Source: Caryophanales bacterium UBA1427
Lineage (GTDB): Bacteria; Bacillota_I; Bacilli_A; ML615J-28; CAG-313
DNA length: 64,000 nt
Assembly: GCA_002329485.1 (NCBI GenBank)
Contig: DCTZ01000028.1
Span: forward strand, 1 to 64,000
Reading direction: 5' to 3'
A program made the translations under genes and the position numbers. Positions 1-9,302 of the stretch are shown piece after piece (the stretch's first letter is position 1; every line of letters starts with the position of its first letter). The notes under the pieces were generated by a model. It was not told the origin of the DNA. It ran no database searches and was given only the letters and a program-made list of their open reading frames with translations.

Positions 1-20
1 CGTTTTGTCATATATCTCAT
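1..20 (-). CDS. start of a coding region running off the left edge
   Basis: A strong ribosome-binding sequence (GGAGGAG, minus strand, 34-28) sits seven bases before an ATG at position 20, and the reading frame stays open to the window edge (M-R-Y-M-T-K). It follows the hsp20 gene by about 47 bases and could be co-transcribed with it. Only six codons are visible, so nothing can be said about the product. The call rests on the binding site and start codon alone. Confidence 0.4.
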
Positions 21-67
21 ATATGCACTCCTCCTTTTGTTTTTATTATATCGTTTAAATTTGGGTT

Positions 68-451
68 TTATTCAATCAAAATAGTTTTCGGCAACATTTT
101 TTCGCTTTTCATGAGGGTGATCGACAATACACCGTCTTCAAGCTTTACTTTAATATTGCCTTCGTCGATGCCGCTTGGAAGTTTGTACTTCCGCGTGAAG
201 TTCATGCAGACACGGCCTTTTTCGTAAAAGGTATAATCCTTTTCTTCTTTTTCGTTTCCTTCCTTGACATCTATGACAAGGTTTTCGTTATCCAGTTTGA
301 CATTGATAGCTTCTTTCTTGACGCCAGGAACCTCAATGTCAATGTAAAATGCTTTTTCGTCTTCATAGATGTCGGTTCTTGCGGCATCATCTTCGAACCA
401 GCAATCATCAAATAATTGGTTTAGTAAATCGAAAGTGGAATCAAATCTCAT
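68..451 (-). CDS. hsp20: Hsp20/alpha-crystallin family small heat-shock protein
   Basis: This 127-residue protein is an ATP-independent holdase chaperone that binds unfolding proteins in the cytoplasm. The alpha-crystallin domain covers roughly residues 22-120. The early segment with F-Y-I-D-I-E-V-P-G-V and the later G-V-L-S-I-T motif near residue 107 are family hallmarks, and a short I-L-I-E tail resembles the C-terminal anchor that links subunits. The length is normal for the family. Its promoter overlaps a CIRCE operator (485-527), so HrcA repression is expected. That places it in the class I heat-shock regulon, although small heat-shock genes are often controlled otherwise. The start has a good GGAGG-type binding site. 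Confidence 0.93.
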   Translation of the reverse strand: MRFDSTFDLLNQLFDDCWFEDDAARTDIYEDEKAFYIDIEVPGVKKEAINVKLDNENLVIDVKEGNEKEEKDYTFYEKGRVCMNFTRKYKLPSGIDEGNIKVKLEDGVLSITLMKSEKMLPKTILIE

Positions 452-484
452 TTGTAATTACCTCCTTTTTCCATTTTCACAAGT

Positions 485-527
485 ATTATAGCACACTTTG
501 TTAGCACTGTCAAGTATTGAGTGCTAA
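485..527 (-). promoter_or_regulatory. sigma-A promoter overlapped by a CIRCE (HrcA) operator
   Basis: On the minus strand a consensus -35 (TTGACA, 513-508), a 17-base spacer and a consensus -10 (TATAAT, 490-485) precede hsp20. A CIRCE inverted repeat at 501-527 (TTAGCACTG, nine bases, GAGTGCTAA on the plus strand) overlaps the -35. It differs from the canonical TTAGCACTC-N9-GAGTGCTAA at one base. HrcA bound here would block RNA polymerase. Confidence 0.92.
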
Positions 528-562
528 TTTTTTAAAAATTTTTTTATTTTTATAAAAATTAA

Positions 563-588
563 ATAACCCTGCCGGTTGGACAGGGTTA
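563..588 (-). terminator. intrinsic terminator after the 1030-residue lipoprotein gene
   Basis: On the minus strand a stem AACCCTG...CAGGGTT is followed by a T-rich tract. It lies just past the stop codon at 608. Confidence 0.75.
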
Positions 589-607
589 TCGTTGGGGGTT
601 TGTTTAC

Positions 608-3600
608 TTATTTTTTTAGCACTAAACTGAAATTGCTCGACATATAATAGATATAACTTAATCCGCATTCAGCCGCAACCCGGAAGTTGCATCCGTCGCT
701 TAACTCGATCACAATCCAGAAACTGTGTTCTTCCCCGTCGTAATCAACGATAGTGTACGTTCCTTCAAGCAGATTCACAATGTCTTCGACGGTGAAAGCA
801 CCTATGGAAGGCTGATTGAAATAAGCTCCCTTGGTATAAACAAGCTGTTCGAAAGCGCTATTTACATCAAATTTGAATGTTTTATAAACGTCCTGATGTT
901 TTCCGGAATGCACTTCCCGGTATAGGGGCTCAATTGGAAACTGCCTTTCCACAAGGTCCAGGATCGTATCGAATTCTTCATCCGTTATTTCCTTCGGATC
1001 CATTAGGCTTACCGTAATCGCAATTTCAAACGCATTGCGAAGTTCTTGTTCGAATTCAGCGAATTCTTCGGCGGTTACCGGTCCTAACACTTCGTCGCTT
1101 AACGGATTGTCAACAAAGAAAGCTTTCAGATTTTCGAAGAAGATAGCGATTTTTTCATCGTTTGTTTCATATATTTCCGCAAGCTCTTTAGCAATCGCAA
1201 TGACATTTTCAACCGTGAATTCTTCGAAAATTCCTTCGTTCAGCAAATCGTTGATCAAAGTACCAATTTGTCCCATAAAATCTCCCGCTTGAGCAATGAT
1301 TGTGCCAAGAAGTTCCATATCCAAGGCTTCGTCAAATTGCTCTTCGGTTAACAGGTAATCTTCAGGGTTTAATTTCTGATTGTAAAAGTAAACGACTTTG
1401 AGAATTTCCTTCGCCAATGCCAAAGTATCAGCGATATCTTCGCTGGTCATACCTGCAAAAACCGACCAGTCAATCATGGTGATTACGTCCATCGGACGCA
1501 ACTCATCCCTGATATTACCCACAACGGCAAAGGACATTGGAGCAAGACCGGCAAAGACAGATAATTCTTCGAGTGCTCCGAGGGTTATGTTCTGATCAAA
1601 CGTTAAGATATCCCAGATGTCGAAGACCACTTCCGCATCGATACCCGTTACGTAAGCCAAGACTAACGGAAGAGCGTCGATTCCTTGGTTGAAAATCAAA
1701 TCAAGCAAAGCTTCTTCGACTAAAGCGCTGTTTTCGGCGATTACCGGATTGTCCGCAATCCTTTGGGCAAGGGTGGTAAAGACTTCCAGCATTTTTTCTT
1801 GGCTATCGACGCTCATCAAAGCTTCGATGTCTTCTGCGGTAGCCGCAAGCAGTACTTCTTTGTAGATGTTAAGCATCGGTACATAGACAGCTTGGTAATA
1901 ATCCAAAATATTTTCCAACGAACTCAACAATATTTCAGCTTCTTCCTGACTGATTTCGGAGTTTTCTTTTCCGAAGTCGATAAGAAGGGCGCTGATTTCT
2001 TTGACAACATTCAAGAAGTTGGCCAATTCTTCTTCGGTCGGCATGACATCAAAACTGAAAATCGATTCGACAAATGCGTTCTTGAGTTCGAAAATTTCGT
2101 ACGGCGTAATGTTCGGATTAGAAAGAAGCGCAAGCAATTCTTCCATATTTTCCGCCAAACCGCTTCTAACCACTTTCACCGGAACCATCAAAGCATCCAA
2201 CACAGCGGTTTCGTTTTCCTTTAAATAGTCGATAAGAGCGGTCAAAAGCTGATAAGACATTTGCGACTCTTCAAATCTTTTTTCGAGTCTGGCGATTCTG
2301 TTGCGATAATATTCGATTTCGTCAAGGTAATAAGGGATTGTTTTGAGTTCGTCTTCCCAAATCGTCAGGTCCATAATTTTTCTTTGCTCTTCGTACGGAT
2401 AAGAATCATAGGTATTGTCGAGGTCATCGAGCAAATTATTCTTTTCGACGAAACTTTGCATTTGGGCGGTCAATTCAAGCAGCCACGGATATTGGCTTTC
2501 CAAATCCGCCCGTTCGTCGGCTATGTTCCATTCGAGAACCAAAGCATAAGATTCCAAAGTGGAATAATAAGCGTAATAACTCATATATCCCGAAAGGTTT
2601 TCGTAGAAGTAATCGTAATACAATTTTTGTTCAAGTTCGGCGATTTCGCCTTTTAGAATATTTCTTTGCAAGTAAAGCGCATAGATTTCCGAATTTTCCA
2701 ATTCGGCGACTATCCGATTGTATTCGGTTTGGATTTCGTCAATTTTATCTTCGTATTCCGCAATCCATTCTTCATAGTACGCGATTTCGTTTTCCAAATC
2801 TTCAAAACCAGGTAAGGTATTTTCTTTTTCCAAGAAATAAATCAGAACGCCGCGCAGCAATTTGGCCAAATCGCGGTTGTCCAATGCGGTTTCGACAAAC
2901 GCACCCAACATAGTCATCGGATCCGGATTTTCCATAATCAAATCGAAGTAAGTTTGGAACAACTCCAAATAAACCGCATTGCCAAGTCCCGCATACTGAT
3001 CAATCGGCAGGAAAACCCCTTCGACAATGTATTCGGCGTTTTCCGCGGCACTGTTTTCCGAATAATCGTAATTTTGCATCAAATGGAGTTTAATCCGGTT
3101 TTTGAAGGTCGCAGTGCTTAACGGCATTACGTACCGTACCGAATTTGACGGATCGGAAGGCAAATAACCCGAAGCAACAGCTTTAACGGTTATTTCCAAG
3201 ACGCCTTCGACATTACCGAGTTCCGAAAGCGCAAAACTGGTTGAAGTCGTTGTTTTGACAACATCCCCCGCTACGATTTGATAGGAGGTAGCGCCAGAAA
3301 CCGCACTCCAAACCAAATTGTTTTCTTCAATCCGGACATTAGTTGGAGCGGAAAGTTTCTTCGGTCCGCTTTCGGTTATTTCGTACTTAATTGATTCCGA
3401 ATACGGTGAATCTTTGAGCTTGTCGGAATCGCTTAAAGCTTTGACTTTTATGGTGTGGATACCTACCGGCAAATTCAATTTACTTAAATCGTAACTGGTG
3501 GTTGTCGTGTCGTATTCGGTGCCGTCGACGGATACTTTGTATCCCTTGGCATTTTCCACCGCATCCCACATCAACACGCTGTTTTCGTTAATCTGAACGT

Positions 3601-3700
3601 TTGTCGGTGCTGGTAAAGATTTGGTGCATGATGTTAAGGCAAAGAGACCGACAACAAAAATCATGAACAGCCCCAATAATTTAAAATAATTCCTTTTCAT
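608..3700 (-). CDS. very large lipoprotein with two FN3-like domains, function unknown
   Basis: The product is 1030 residues. The N-terminus is a lipoprotein signal with a basic start, a hydrophobic core and a lipobox L-T-S-C ending at about residue 25, so it should be anchored on the outer face of the membrane. Two fibronectin-III-like beta modules follow (about 29-110 and 114-193), each opening with the same P-T-N-V-(Q/R)-I motif and carrying a conserved W. The rest is helical, acidic and leucine-rich, with probable coiled-coil stretches around 300-350 and 440-500 and no recognisable catalytic motif. The start at 3700 has a GGAGG site seven bases upstream. It is a single-gene unit with its own terminator. 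I do not recognise a family for residues 200-1030; an adhesive or envelope-scaffold role is only a guess. Confidence 0.8.
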   Translation of the reverse strand: MKRNYFKLLGLFMIFVVGLFALTSCTKSLPAPTNVQINENSVLMWDAVENAKGYKVSVDGTEYDTTTTSYDLSKLNLPVGIHTIKVKALSDSDKLKDSPYSESIKYEITESGPKKLSAPTNVRIEENNLVWSAVSGATSYQIVAGDVVKTTTSTSFALSELGNVEGVLEITVKAVASGYLPSDPSNSVRYVMPLSTATFKNRIKLHLMQNYDYSENSAAENAEYIVEGVFLPIDQYAGLGNAVYLELFQTYFDLIMENPDPMTMLGAFVETALDNRDLAKLLRGVLIYFLEKENTLPGFEDLENEIAYYEEWIAEYEDKIDEIQTEYNRIVAELENSEIYALYLQRNILKGEIAELEQKLYYDYFYENLSGYMSYYAYYSTLESYALVLEWNIADERADLESQYPWLLELTAQMQSFVEKNNLLDDLDNTYDSYPYEEQRKIMDLTIWEDELKTIPYYLDEIEYYRNRIARLEKRFEESQMSYQLLTALIDYLKENETAVLDALMVPVKVVRSGLAENMEELLALLSNPNITPYEIFELKNAFVESIFSFDVMPTEEELANFLNVVKEISALLIDFGKENSEISQEEAEILLSSLENILDYYQAVYVPMLNIYKEVLLAATAEDIEALMSVDSQEKMLEVFTTLAQRIADNPVIAENSALVEEALLDLIFNQGIDALPLVLAYVTGIDAEVVFDIWDILTFDQNITLGALEELSVFAGLAPMSFAVVGNIRDELRPMDVITMIDWSVFAGMTSEDIADTLALAKEILKVVYFYNQKLNPEDYLLTEEQFDEALDMELLGTIIAQAGDFMGQIGTLINDLLNEGIFEEFTVENVIAIAKELAEIYETNDEKIAIFFENLKAFFVDNPLSDEVLGPVTAEEFAEFEQELRNAFEIAITVSLMDPKEITDEEFDTILDLVERQFPIEPLYREVHSGKHQDVYKTFKFDVNSAFEQLVYTKGAYFNQPSIGAFTVEDIVNLLEGTYTIVDYDGEEHSFWIVIELSDGCNFRVAAECGLSYIYYMSSNFSLVLKK

Positions 3701-3829
3701 GTTTTCCTCCTTTTTTATTTTTTTATCAATGATCCACTATCTATAAGTTTATTTAAACAGACAGAGTTTTATTTCCGTTAAATATATCGATACAGCTTAA
3801 TTAAATCACCCTTTAAACAAAGCGCTTTT

Positions 3830-6277
3830 TTAGACAGATCTTACCGATCGAATAGCGGTTTTCTTCATTAGGTGTTCCAAGCTGTCCAATGCAAAAATAA
3901 TCAGACTTACTTCCAAATATACCAGCCACAAATAGGCATTAATCCCCTGCAGACCGAATTCGGTTTTGGCATAACGGGTCAAAGCGAGGATGCTGTCATC
4001 GACAACCCAAAGCGATATCCAGGACATTGCAAAGAGAAGCGAATTGACAAGCAGGGCTTTTTTTACGGTTTCTGGATACGTCGGAATATCGCCCAAAACA
4101 TTCAACAGTCGGTAATACGGGATTTTGTCCATATAAATGAAACCGTAGATACTTATCAACATCAATAAAAGACATATGCTGACGATGGCAATAAAAAGTT
4201 TTATGAATTTTTGGTTATCTAAAACCCCGGTTGTCAGGGAAGCAAAGAGCGCATCCTTCGAGGCAACGCTTACGCCTTCCGGGGAAAGTTTTGAAGCAAG
4301 CGACCTGACCAAATAATTGGGGTCGTAACCTTTGACAAAAAGCGAATTGAACTCATGGGTCGAAACAGTATTATCGTTGCCATAAAAATTGGTTATCGCA
4401 TAGACATCCATTTCTTCCGGGATAAAACCCGCCACGATGTATTCGACGGCGCTTCCGTCCTGGTTGACATCGAGATTCACCGTATCGCCGCTTTTTAAGC
4501 CGTAAACAGTCTGGAATTTCTGACTGAGCATAATGGCAAGGCGCCTCTGATCTTTCATTAAAGCAAGCGTTTCTGGGGTTATTTCGCAATCCAGAAAGCG
4601 ACTTAGGCTATCGGGATTGACCGAAACAACCAACGGAACAACAATCCGATATTCAGAAACCAATACTTTATAAAAGGTAAATCCCTTCTCGTACCATTCG
4701 ATTTCTGGGTAGCCTGTCATCAGGAAATCGTACTCGCCGTGGTTGATGGTGATGTTGTTTAGGACAATATTGCAATTAAACCGGTCGCCGATTCTCTCGG
4801 CCCGAGATTTAAGCGCCCCGTTGGCAAAGAAAGCATAGGCAAGCGTAATAATCGCAAAAAGCGTCATAAACATGAACCAGTATTTCAGTTTGTGAAACGC
4901 CAAATCTCTTCCTTCGATAACCGTAAACCGCTTGTCTTTCGGCAGCAACCGGTAAACTGAAAGGCTGAGGATTTTTAAAAGCAAAGCGCTAAAAACTATG
5001 CCTATCATCATCCCGCTTAAGCCTTTCCACAAATGATTGGCTAAAGTAATCGGCATTTTCGGAAACAGAATGTATTTCAGGCCAAGCCACGCGGTTCCCG
5101 AAACAAAGGTTGCGCCAAACATAAACCAAAATTGTTTGTTTGACGGCTTCTTTTCGTATTTTAAGGCTAAATCAGTACGCGCCGTATGGTAACTTGCTTT
5201 CAAAAGCTTAAGGAATGAAAACAAAAACAGCCCTAAAAGATAAAGAAGGAGTCCCAAAAAACTTAAGATCAAATGGCGGAAAGGGTCAGCCGATAAGAAC
5301 AGATATGATCCGCTCAAATAACCGACCATCAGTTTCGTAACCCAGATCCAAAGGGGAATCGCCAAACCGAAACCGATTAATAGGGCCAGTAAGTATTCCG
5401 AAAAAAAGTAGACAAAGCATTGGGAACGAGTAGCCCCGAGCAAATGCAAAATCAGCATATCCTGTTCGTTTTTCTTGAAATTGATTCGCGCAAGAAGCAA
5501 AATCACCAAAGTCAAAGGGATAATGGTCAAGGAAGCGATTAAGCGGATACTGACGGAAAACTGTTGGGCGCTTTGCGCAATCAAATCCAGATTATCGGTC
5601 ATTCTTACCGCCTGCCTTGGGAACAAGGTTTGAATATCTTTGCGAGTCCTTTCCTTATCGACACCGTTTTTCAATTTTATGTACACTTCGTTGTACATAT
5701 TGTCGACGTTGATGCCCAAAAGCTGTTTGGCCAAACCGATATCCGCAACCATAATCGGCTGCTTGGCATCGAGATTGATTTGGCTCGGCTTGACTGTCCC
5801 TTTGATTTCCAAATCAATCGTACCGGTTTTGACGGGGATTTGGATAAAACTATCTTCCGAAATCCAATCGCCAATCACATATACTTCCTGATAACTGATG
5901 GGCGAATCCGGCAAGTAGGCAATTTTTCGGTATTCGTCGACTTCGGTAAAATGAATCAGGACGTTCCGTCCGTCTTTGGAAAGCGCCGGATATTTCAAAA
6001 TCGGCACCGCATACTCGAAACGGCTGTTTAGGGCATTGAGAGGCTGCAGCCAAAAGAACCGCTGTTCGTAATTGTTCCCCAGTTCGATGACAAGGTCGGT
6101 GTTGGCGTAGCGCTTTCGGTTTTTATAGAAAAGCGCTTCGTACATCGAATCGTTTGTCGAAAAAAGAACGAGGAAAAGCAAGCTCGCGCACAGCACAATA
6201 AAAATAAAGAGTCCTGTGGAAAGCGGCGAAACGACAAACTTTCGGAATGCTTGTTTTAGCCACGTCAACTTAACCAT
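3830..6277 (-). CDS. FtsX/MacB-type ABC transporter permease
   Basis: This 815-residue integral membrane protein is the permease half of an ABC exporter; its ATPase is encoded just upstream. The layout is that of duplicated FtsX permeases: one N-terminal membrane helix (about 20-45), a large extracytoplasmic region (about 50-230), a three-helix block (about 240-350), further membrane segments (about 385-450), a second external domain, and a C-terminal helix block (about 690-800). I chose the ATG at 6277 because it overlaps the ATPase stop by eight bases, which is typical of translational coupling; the longer reading would begin inside the ATPase. Relatives move lipoproteins or peptides, or act as mechanotransmission pumps. 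The substrate cannot be read from the sequence. Confidence 0.85.
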   Translation of the reverse strand: MVKLTWLKQAFRKFVVSPLSTGLFIFIVLCASLLFLVLFSTNDSMYEALFYKNRKRYANTDLVIELGNNYEQRFFWLQPLNALNSRFEYAVPILKYPALSKDGRNVLIHFTEVDEYRKIAYLPDSPISYQEVYVIGDWISEDSFIQIPVKTGTIDLEIKGTVKPSQINLDAKQPIMVADIGLAKQLLGINVDNMYNEVYIKLKNGVDKERTRKDIQTLFPRQAVRMTDNLDLIAQSAQQFSVSIRLIASLTIIPLTLVILLLARINFKKNEQDMLILHLLGATRSQCFVYFFSEYLLALLIGFGLAIPLWIWVTKLMVGYLSGSYLFLSADPFRHLILSFLGLLLYLLGLFLFSFLKLLKASYHTARTDLALKYEKKPSNKQFWFMFGATFVSGTAWLGLKYILFPKMPITLANHLWKGLSGMMIGIVFSALLLKILSLSVYRLLPKDKRFTVIEGRDLAFHKLKYWFMFMTLFAIITLAYAFFANGALKSRAERIGDRFNCNIVLNNITINHGEYDFLMTGYPEIEWYEKGFTFYKVLVSEYRIVVPLVVSVNPDSLSRFLDCEITPETLALMKDQRRLAIMLSQKFQTVYGLKSGDTVNLDVNQDGSAVEYIVAGFIPEEMDVYAITNFYGNDNTVSTHEFNSLFVKGYDPNYLVRSLASKLSPEGVSVASKDALFASLTTGVLDNQKFIKLFIAIVSICLLLMLISIYGFIYMDKIPYYRLLNVLGDIPTYPETVKKALLVNSLLFAMSWISLWVVDDSILALTRYAKTEFGLQGINAYLWLVYLEVSLIIFALDSLEHLMKKTAIRSVRSV

Positions 6278-6962
6278 GCAAGACCTCGTCTTTGATAATG
6301 CGAGCATTCGATAATTCGATTACCCTGGTTCCGTAAACCAAATGAGCCAGATTGTGGGTAACAAGAATTATGGTTGTGCCGTTTTCGACATTGATTCGTT
6401 TAAAGAGTTCCATGATTTCTTCGGCTTTTTGTTTGTCGAGATTTCCCGTCGGCTCATCCGCAAACACCACTTTCGGACCGTGAACGATGCTTCTCGCTAT
6501 CGCCACCCGCTGTTTTTCGCCACCTGAAAGCTGATCGGGATAACTTTTGGCAAAGGGTTCCATTCCCACCAGTTTTAAGACATTAGATATATGGTCCGGA
6601 TTAACCTTTGCGCCTTTAATAATCAAAGGCAAAGCCACATTGTCGAACACCGTTAGGGTCGGAATCAGTTCATAGCTTTGAAAAACAAAGCCGGTTAAAT
6701 CTTGGCGAAAAGCCCTTTCTTCCTGTTTGGTGAAGTCTTTTAGGTTTTTGTTTTCAAAGAACACATCACCCGTTGTCGGTTCTTCCAGTTTGCTCAGAAG
6801 ATACAAAAGCGTAGTTTTCCCGGATCCGCTGGGACCGGTAATAATCACAAATTCTTTTTCGTCGATGGCAAAGGAAACATTTTGCAAAACAACATTTTGC
6901 TTGGTTCCTTTTTTTGTTTCCTGATAAATCTTTACAAGGTTTTTGGCTTCAATGATTGGCAT
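6270..6962 (-). CDS. ABC transporter ATP-binding protein, MacB/LolD type
   Basis: This is the 230-residue ATPase partner of the following FtsX-type permease. It has Walker A (G-P-S-G-S-G-K-T-T), the Q-loop, the signature L-S-G-G-E-K-Q-R, Walker B ending V-V-F-A-D-E-P-T-G-N-L-D, and the switch histidine in V-T-H-N. The D-E-P-T-G-N-L-D form is characteristic of the MacB/LolD/FtsE branch. The ATG at 6962 has a GGGTGA binding site, so I prefer it to an in-frame GTG at 6980. A good promoter at 7023-7051 starts this two-gene operon. Confidence 0.9.
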   Translation of the reverse strand: MPIIEAKNLVKIYQETKKGTKQNVVLQNVSFAIDEKEFVIITGPSGSGKTTLLYLLSKLEEPTTGDVFFENKNLKDFTKQEERAFRQDLTGFVFQSYELIPTLTVFDNVALPLIIKGAKVNPDHISNVLKLVGMEPFAKSYPDQLSGGEKQRVAIARSIVHGPKVVFADEPTGNLDKQKAEEIMELFKRINVENGTTIILVTHNLAHLVYGTRVIELSNARIIKDEVLHG

Positions 6963-7022
6963 TAGTATCACCCGCTTCACCGGTTTATTAAAAAACAGGA
7001 ATCCTGGAACTACGTTTAGATT

Positions 7023-7051
7023 ATTATATCATTTTTCAAAAAAAAAGCCAA
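7023..7051 (-). promoter_or_regulatory. sigma-A promoter for the FtsX/MacB-type ABC operon
   Basis: On the minus strand, TTGGCT, a 17-base spacer and TATAAT lie about 60 bases upstream of the ATPase start. Confidence 0.7.
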
Positions 7052-7607
7052 GACTTTTTTGGAAAATCGTCGTCTAAAATAAGTAGCATTGGTTTTTTAC
7101 AGTAAACTCACCGTTGACCGTTCTTTAAACCGAAAATTTTTCCCCTTCCCCAAAAGAATTATTTCTCCCAAACAATCAAAAAACCACGCCGTAAAGCTGT
7201 GGTCGGTCTTCGTCTCCTTCAATTATTTTTTTCTCTTCTCCTTCAGTTGTCTTTTTTTATCACAGAACCCTTTTTTCGTTTTATTTAAATAATCACGTTC
7301 TTTGGGATTATACTCTAATTCAGTCTCTGGTTTTTATTTGATTTTCCCGAAACATTCTGACGAAACAAAATCAGCCGTAGATTTCTCGCAAAGGGGAGCC
7401 TTGCGAATTGGTTTTTAAAAACACCATTCGTTACAAAAAAATGTTTTTTAGCACAAATTGGCCAAAATGAAAGAAAAAATAAAACTGTTACCCGAAAGGC
7501 AACAAATAATTGGTTGAATCGTTTTTTCAGTATTTTGTTTTTGATGATCAGAAAAAGAAAAACCCACAGACTACCGAACGGAAAAAACCCTTAGGAGGGT
7601 GTTTGAA
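7052..7607. other. about 550 bases with no convincing gene
   Basis: The stretch between the ABC promoter and the tRNA terminator is A/T-rich with long T tracts. Open frames on either strand lack a plausible start and ribosome site. On the minus strand two overlapping frames near 7250-7440 look mildly protein-like but have no start codon and run into stops. A weak hairpin (ACCAC...GTGGT) is visible at about 7186-7206. I see nothing I would call a gene or a known RNA. Confidence 0.5.
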
Positions 7608-7634
7608 AATAAAAAAAGGGATTGCTCCCTTTTA
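7608..7634 (-). terminator. terminator downstream of tRNA-Gly
   Basis: On the minus strand, AAAAGGGA-GCAA-TCCCTTTT is followed by a long T/A tract, about 50 bases past the tRNA CCA end. Confidence 0.8.
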
Positions 7635-7684
7635 CGTTAATTGTAAATTTTATTTTATTTCATTTATTATGTTTTCAAAAAAAA

Positions 7685-7759
7685 TGGAGCAGGTAACGGG
7701 AATTGAACCCGTATCTTCGCCTTGGCAAGGCGACATAATAACCTTTATACGATACCTGC
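7685..7759 (-). tRNA. tRNA-Gly (anticodon GCC)
   Basis: The minus strand folds as a 75-base tRNA with an encoded CCA end. The acceptor stem is GCAGGTA/TACCTGC with a U discriminator base, usual for bacterial glycine tRNAs. The anticodon arm is TCGCC-TTGCCAA-GGCGA, giving anticodon GCC. The T arm carries GGTTCAATTCC. It is a single tRNA with its own promoter and terminator. Confidence 0.96.
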
Positions 7760-7772
7760 TTAACGCTCTAAT

Positions 7773-7801
7773 ATTATAGCAAATCTTATTTCCAAATGCA
7801 A
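7773..7801 (-). promoter_or_regulatory. sigma-A promoter for tRNA-Gly
   Basis: On the minus strand TTGCAT, a 17-base spacer and TATAAT end 14 bases before the tRNA 5' end. Confidence 0.8.
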
Positions 7802-7889
7802 GCGAATTGTTAAAAAAATAACTGACAAAATGTTGCTCGGTTTCCCTTTTTTGGAAAAAAGAAGGTCAGTTTTCTGCTTTCCATCAGAC

Positions 7890-7917
7890 AAAAGCCCGAA
7901 CTTTTTTCGGGCTTTTC
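7890..7917 (-). terminator. terminator downstream of methionine gamma-lyase gene
   Basis: A perfect stem AAAAGCCCGAA...TTCGGGCTTTT lies about 30 bases past the stop at 7946. The A/T runs flanking it could let it act on both strands. Confidence 0.88.
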
Positions 7918-7945
7918 TTTTCTTAACTGATTGTTTTTCCGGGAA

Positions 7946-9136
7946 TCAGATTTTTTCCAAAGCCTGGCTTAGATCGGCAATCAAATCACCTGCATCCTCA
8001 ATTCCGACGCTTAGTCTGATTAGTCCGTCTTCGATACCGGAAGCAAGCCGTTCGGATTCGGTATAGGTCGAGTGTGTCATGGAAGCCGGGTGTTCGATCA
8101 ACGATTCGCATTCTCCCAAACTGACAGCTACATTAATCAGTTTTACCGAATCGATTAGTTTTATTCCCTGGTCAATTCCGCCTTTCAGGACAAAAGACAA
8201 AATCCCGCCGAATCCGTTTTTCATTTGCTTTTTGGCGATTTCGTGGCCGGAAAAACCCGGCAATCCCGGATAATAGACCCGTTCGACTTTCGGATGGAAT
8301 TGCAAAAACTTGGCTACCTCCATAGCGTTTTGACTGTGGCGTTCCATCCGGATAGCAAGCGTCTTGATTCCTCTTAAAATAAGATATGCTTCCATCGGAC
8401 CGAGCACCGCGCCGGTCATATCTTTCAGGCCGACCATTTTGCATTGGTCGATAAAATTGTTGCGTCCGACCACAAACCCGCAAATCGCATCGCCGTGGCC
8501 GTTAAGGTATTTGGTTCCCGAATGAACAACGATGTCTACTCCCATGGTTATCGGTTGTTGGTGATACGGAGTGGCGAAAGTATTGTCGCAAATGATTTGA
8601 ATATCCGGGTTGAATTGTTTGACGGTTTTGACGACTGTTTCGATATCGATGATTTTTAAAGTCGGATTGGCCGGAGTTTCGAAAAAGACAGCTTTGGTGT
8701 TTTTTTTCAACGCCTTTTTCAAAGCGCCTTCTTCATTAAAATCGATAAACGTTACTTCGATTCCGAGTTTGGTCAAGCCGTGATTTAAAAGGGCGAAAGT
8801 GCAACCGTAGATGGTTTTATCGGCTACGATATGGTCGCCGTTTGCCAAAAGGGTATAAAACACCGCACTGATGGCACCCATTCCGGAAGCAAAAGCAACC
8901 GCCCCTTCTCCTTCTTCCAGGGAAGCAATCCGTTTTTCCAACTGATTGGTGGTAGGATTTCCCAAGCGCGTGTAGATAAAACAATTGGTTTCCCCGCGAA
9001 AACTGGCCCCGCCTTCTTCGGCGGAATTGAAACGGTACGAAGCCGAAGTGTAGATAGGCGGCACCAGCGCATTGAAAGCGTCCTTCCCTTTACAGTCGTG
9101 CATTACTTTGGTATTAAATTTATAACAGTCTTTCAT
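7946..9136 (-). CDS. megL: methionine gamma-lyase (PLP enzyme)
   Basis: This 396-residue member of the Cys/Met-metabolism PLP family probably cleaves L-methionine to methanethiol, 2-oxobutyrate and ammonia. The PLP lysine is K209 in H-S-G-T-K-Y-L. The tyrosine of the Y-T-R-x-G-N-P motif near residue 55 is the phosphate-binding residue from the neighbouring subunit. C112 in Y-G-C-T-F matches the cysteine that marks true methionine gamma-lyases; cystathionine gamma-lyases and synthases have other residues there. The long G-L-K-D-M-T-G-A-V segment also fits. It is a single-gene unit with a strong terminator; a -10 (TATAAT, 9174-9169) is visible upstream with a weak -35. Cystathionine gamma-lyase is the main alternative. 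It suits an amino-acid-fermenting cell. Confidence 0.88.
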   Translation of the reverse strand: MKDCYKFNTKVMHDCKGKDAFNALVPPIYTSASYRFNSAEEGGASFRGETNCFIYTRLGNPTTNQLEKRIASLEEGEGAVAFASGMGAISAVFYTLLANGDHIVADKTIYGCTFALLNHGLTKLGIEVTFIDFNEEGALKKALKKNTKAVFFETPANPTLKIIDIETVVKTVKQFNPDIQIICDNTFATPYHQQPITMGVDIVVHSGTKYLNGHGDAICGFVVGRNNFIDQCKMVGLKDMTGAVLGPMEAYLILRGIKTLAIRMERHSQNAMEVAKFLQFHPKVERVYYPGLPGFSGHEIAKKQMKNGFGGILSFVLKGGIDQGIKLIDSVKLINVAVSLGECESLIEHPASMTHSTYTESERLASGIEDGLIRLSVGIEDAGDLIADLSQALEKI

Positions 9137-9302
9137 TCTACCTTTTCCCTTCTTGTATTCTCACCAATATTATACCACACCGAAAAGAAAAGGTTTTCAT
9201 TTTTTATAATTTAAAAAATAAGATCGTTTTTTTCTATAATGCAATCAAAAAAAGCAAACCAAGACTATGACGGATTATTAAAAAAAATTAATGGCAAAAA
9301 AA

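Noticed and set aside
7089..7292. Sixty-seven-codon open frame on the plus strand
   Set aside because: Phenylalanine- and serine-rich translation of T-rich spacer DNA, no ribosome site and no recognisable motif.
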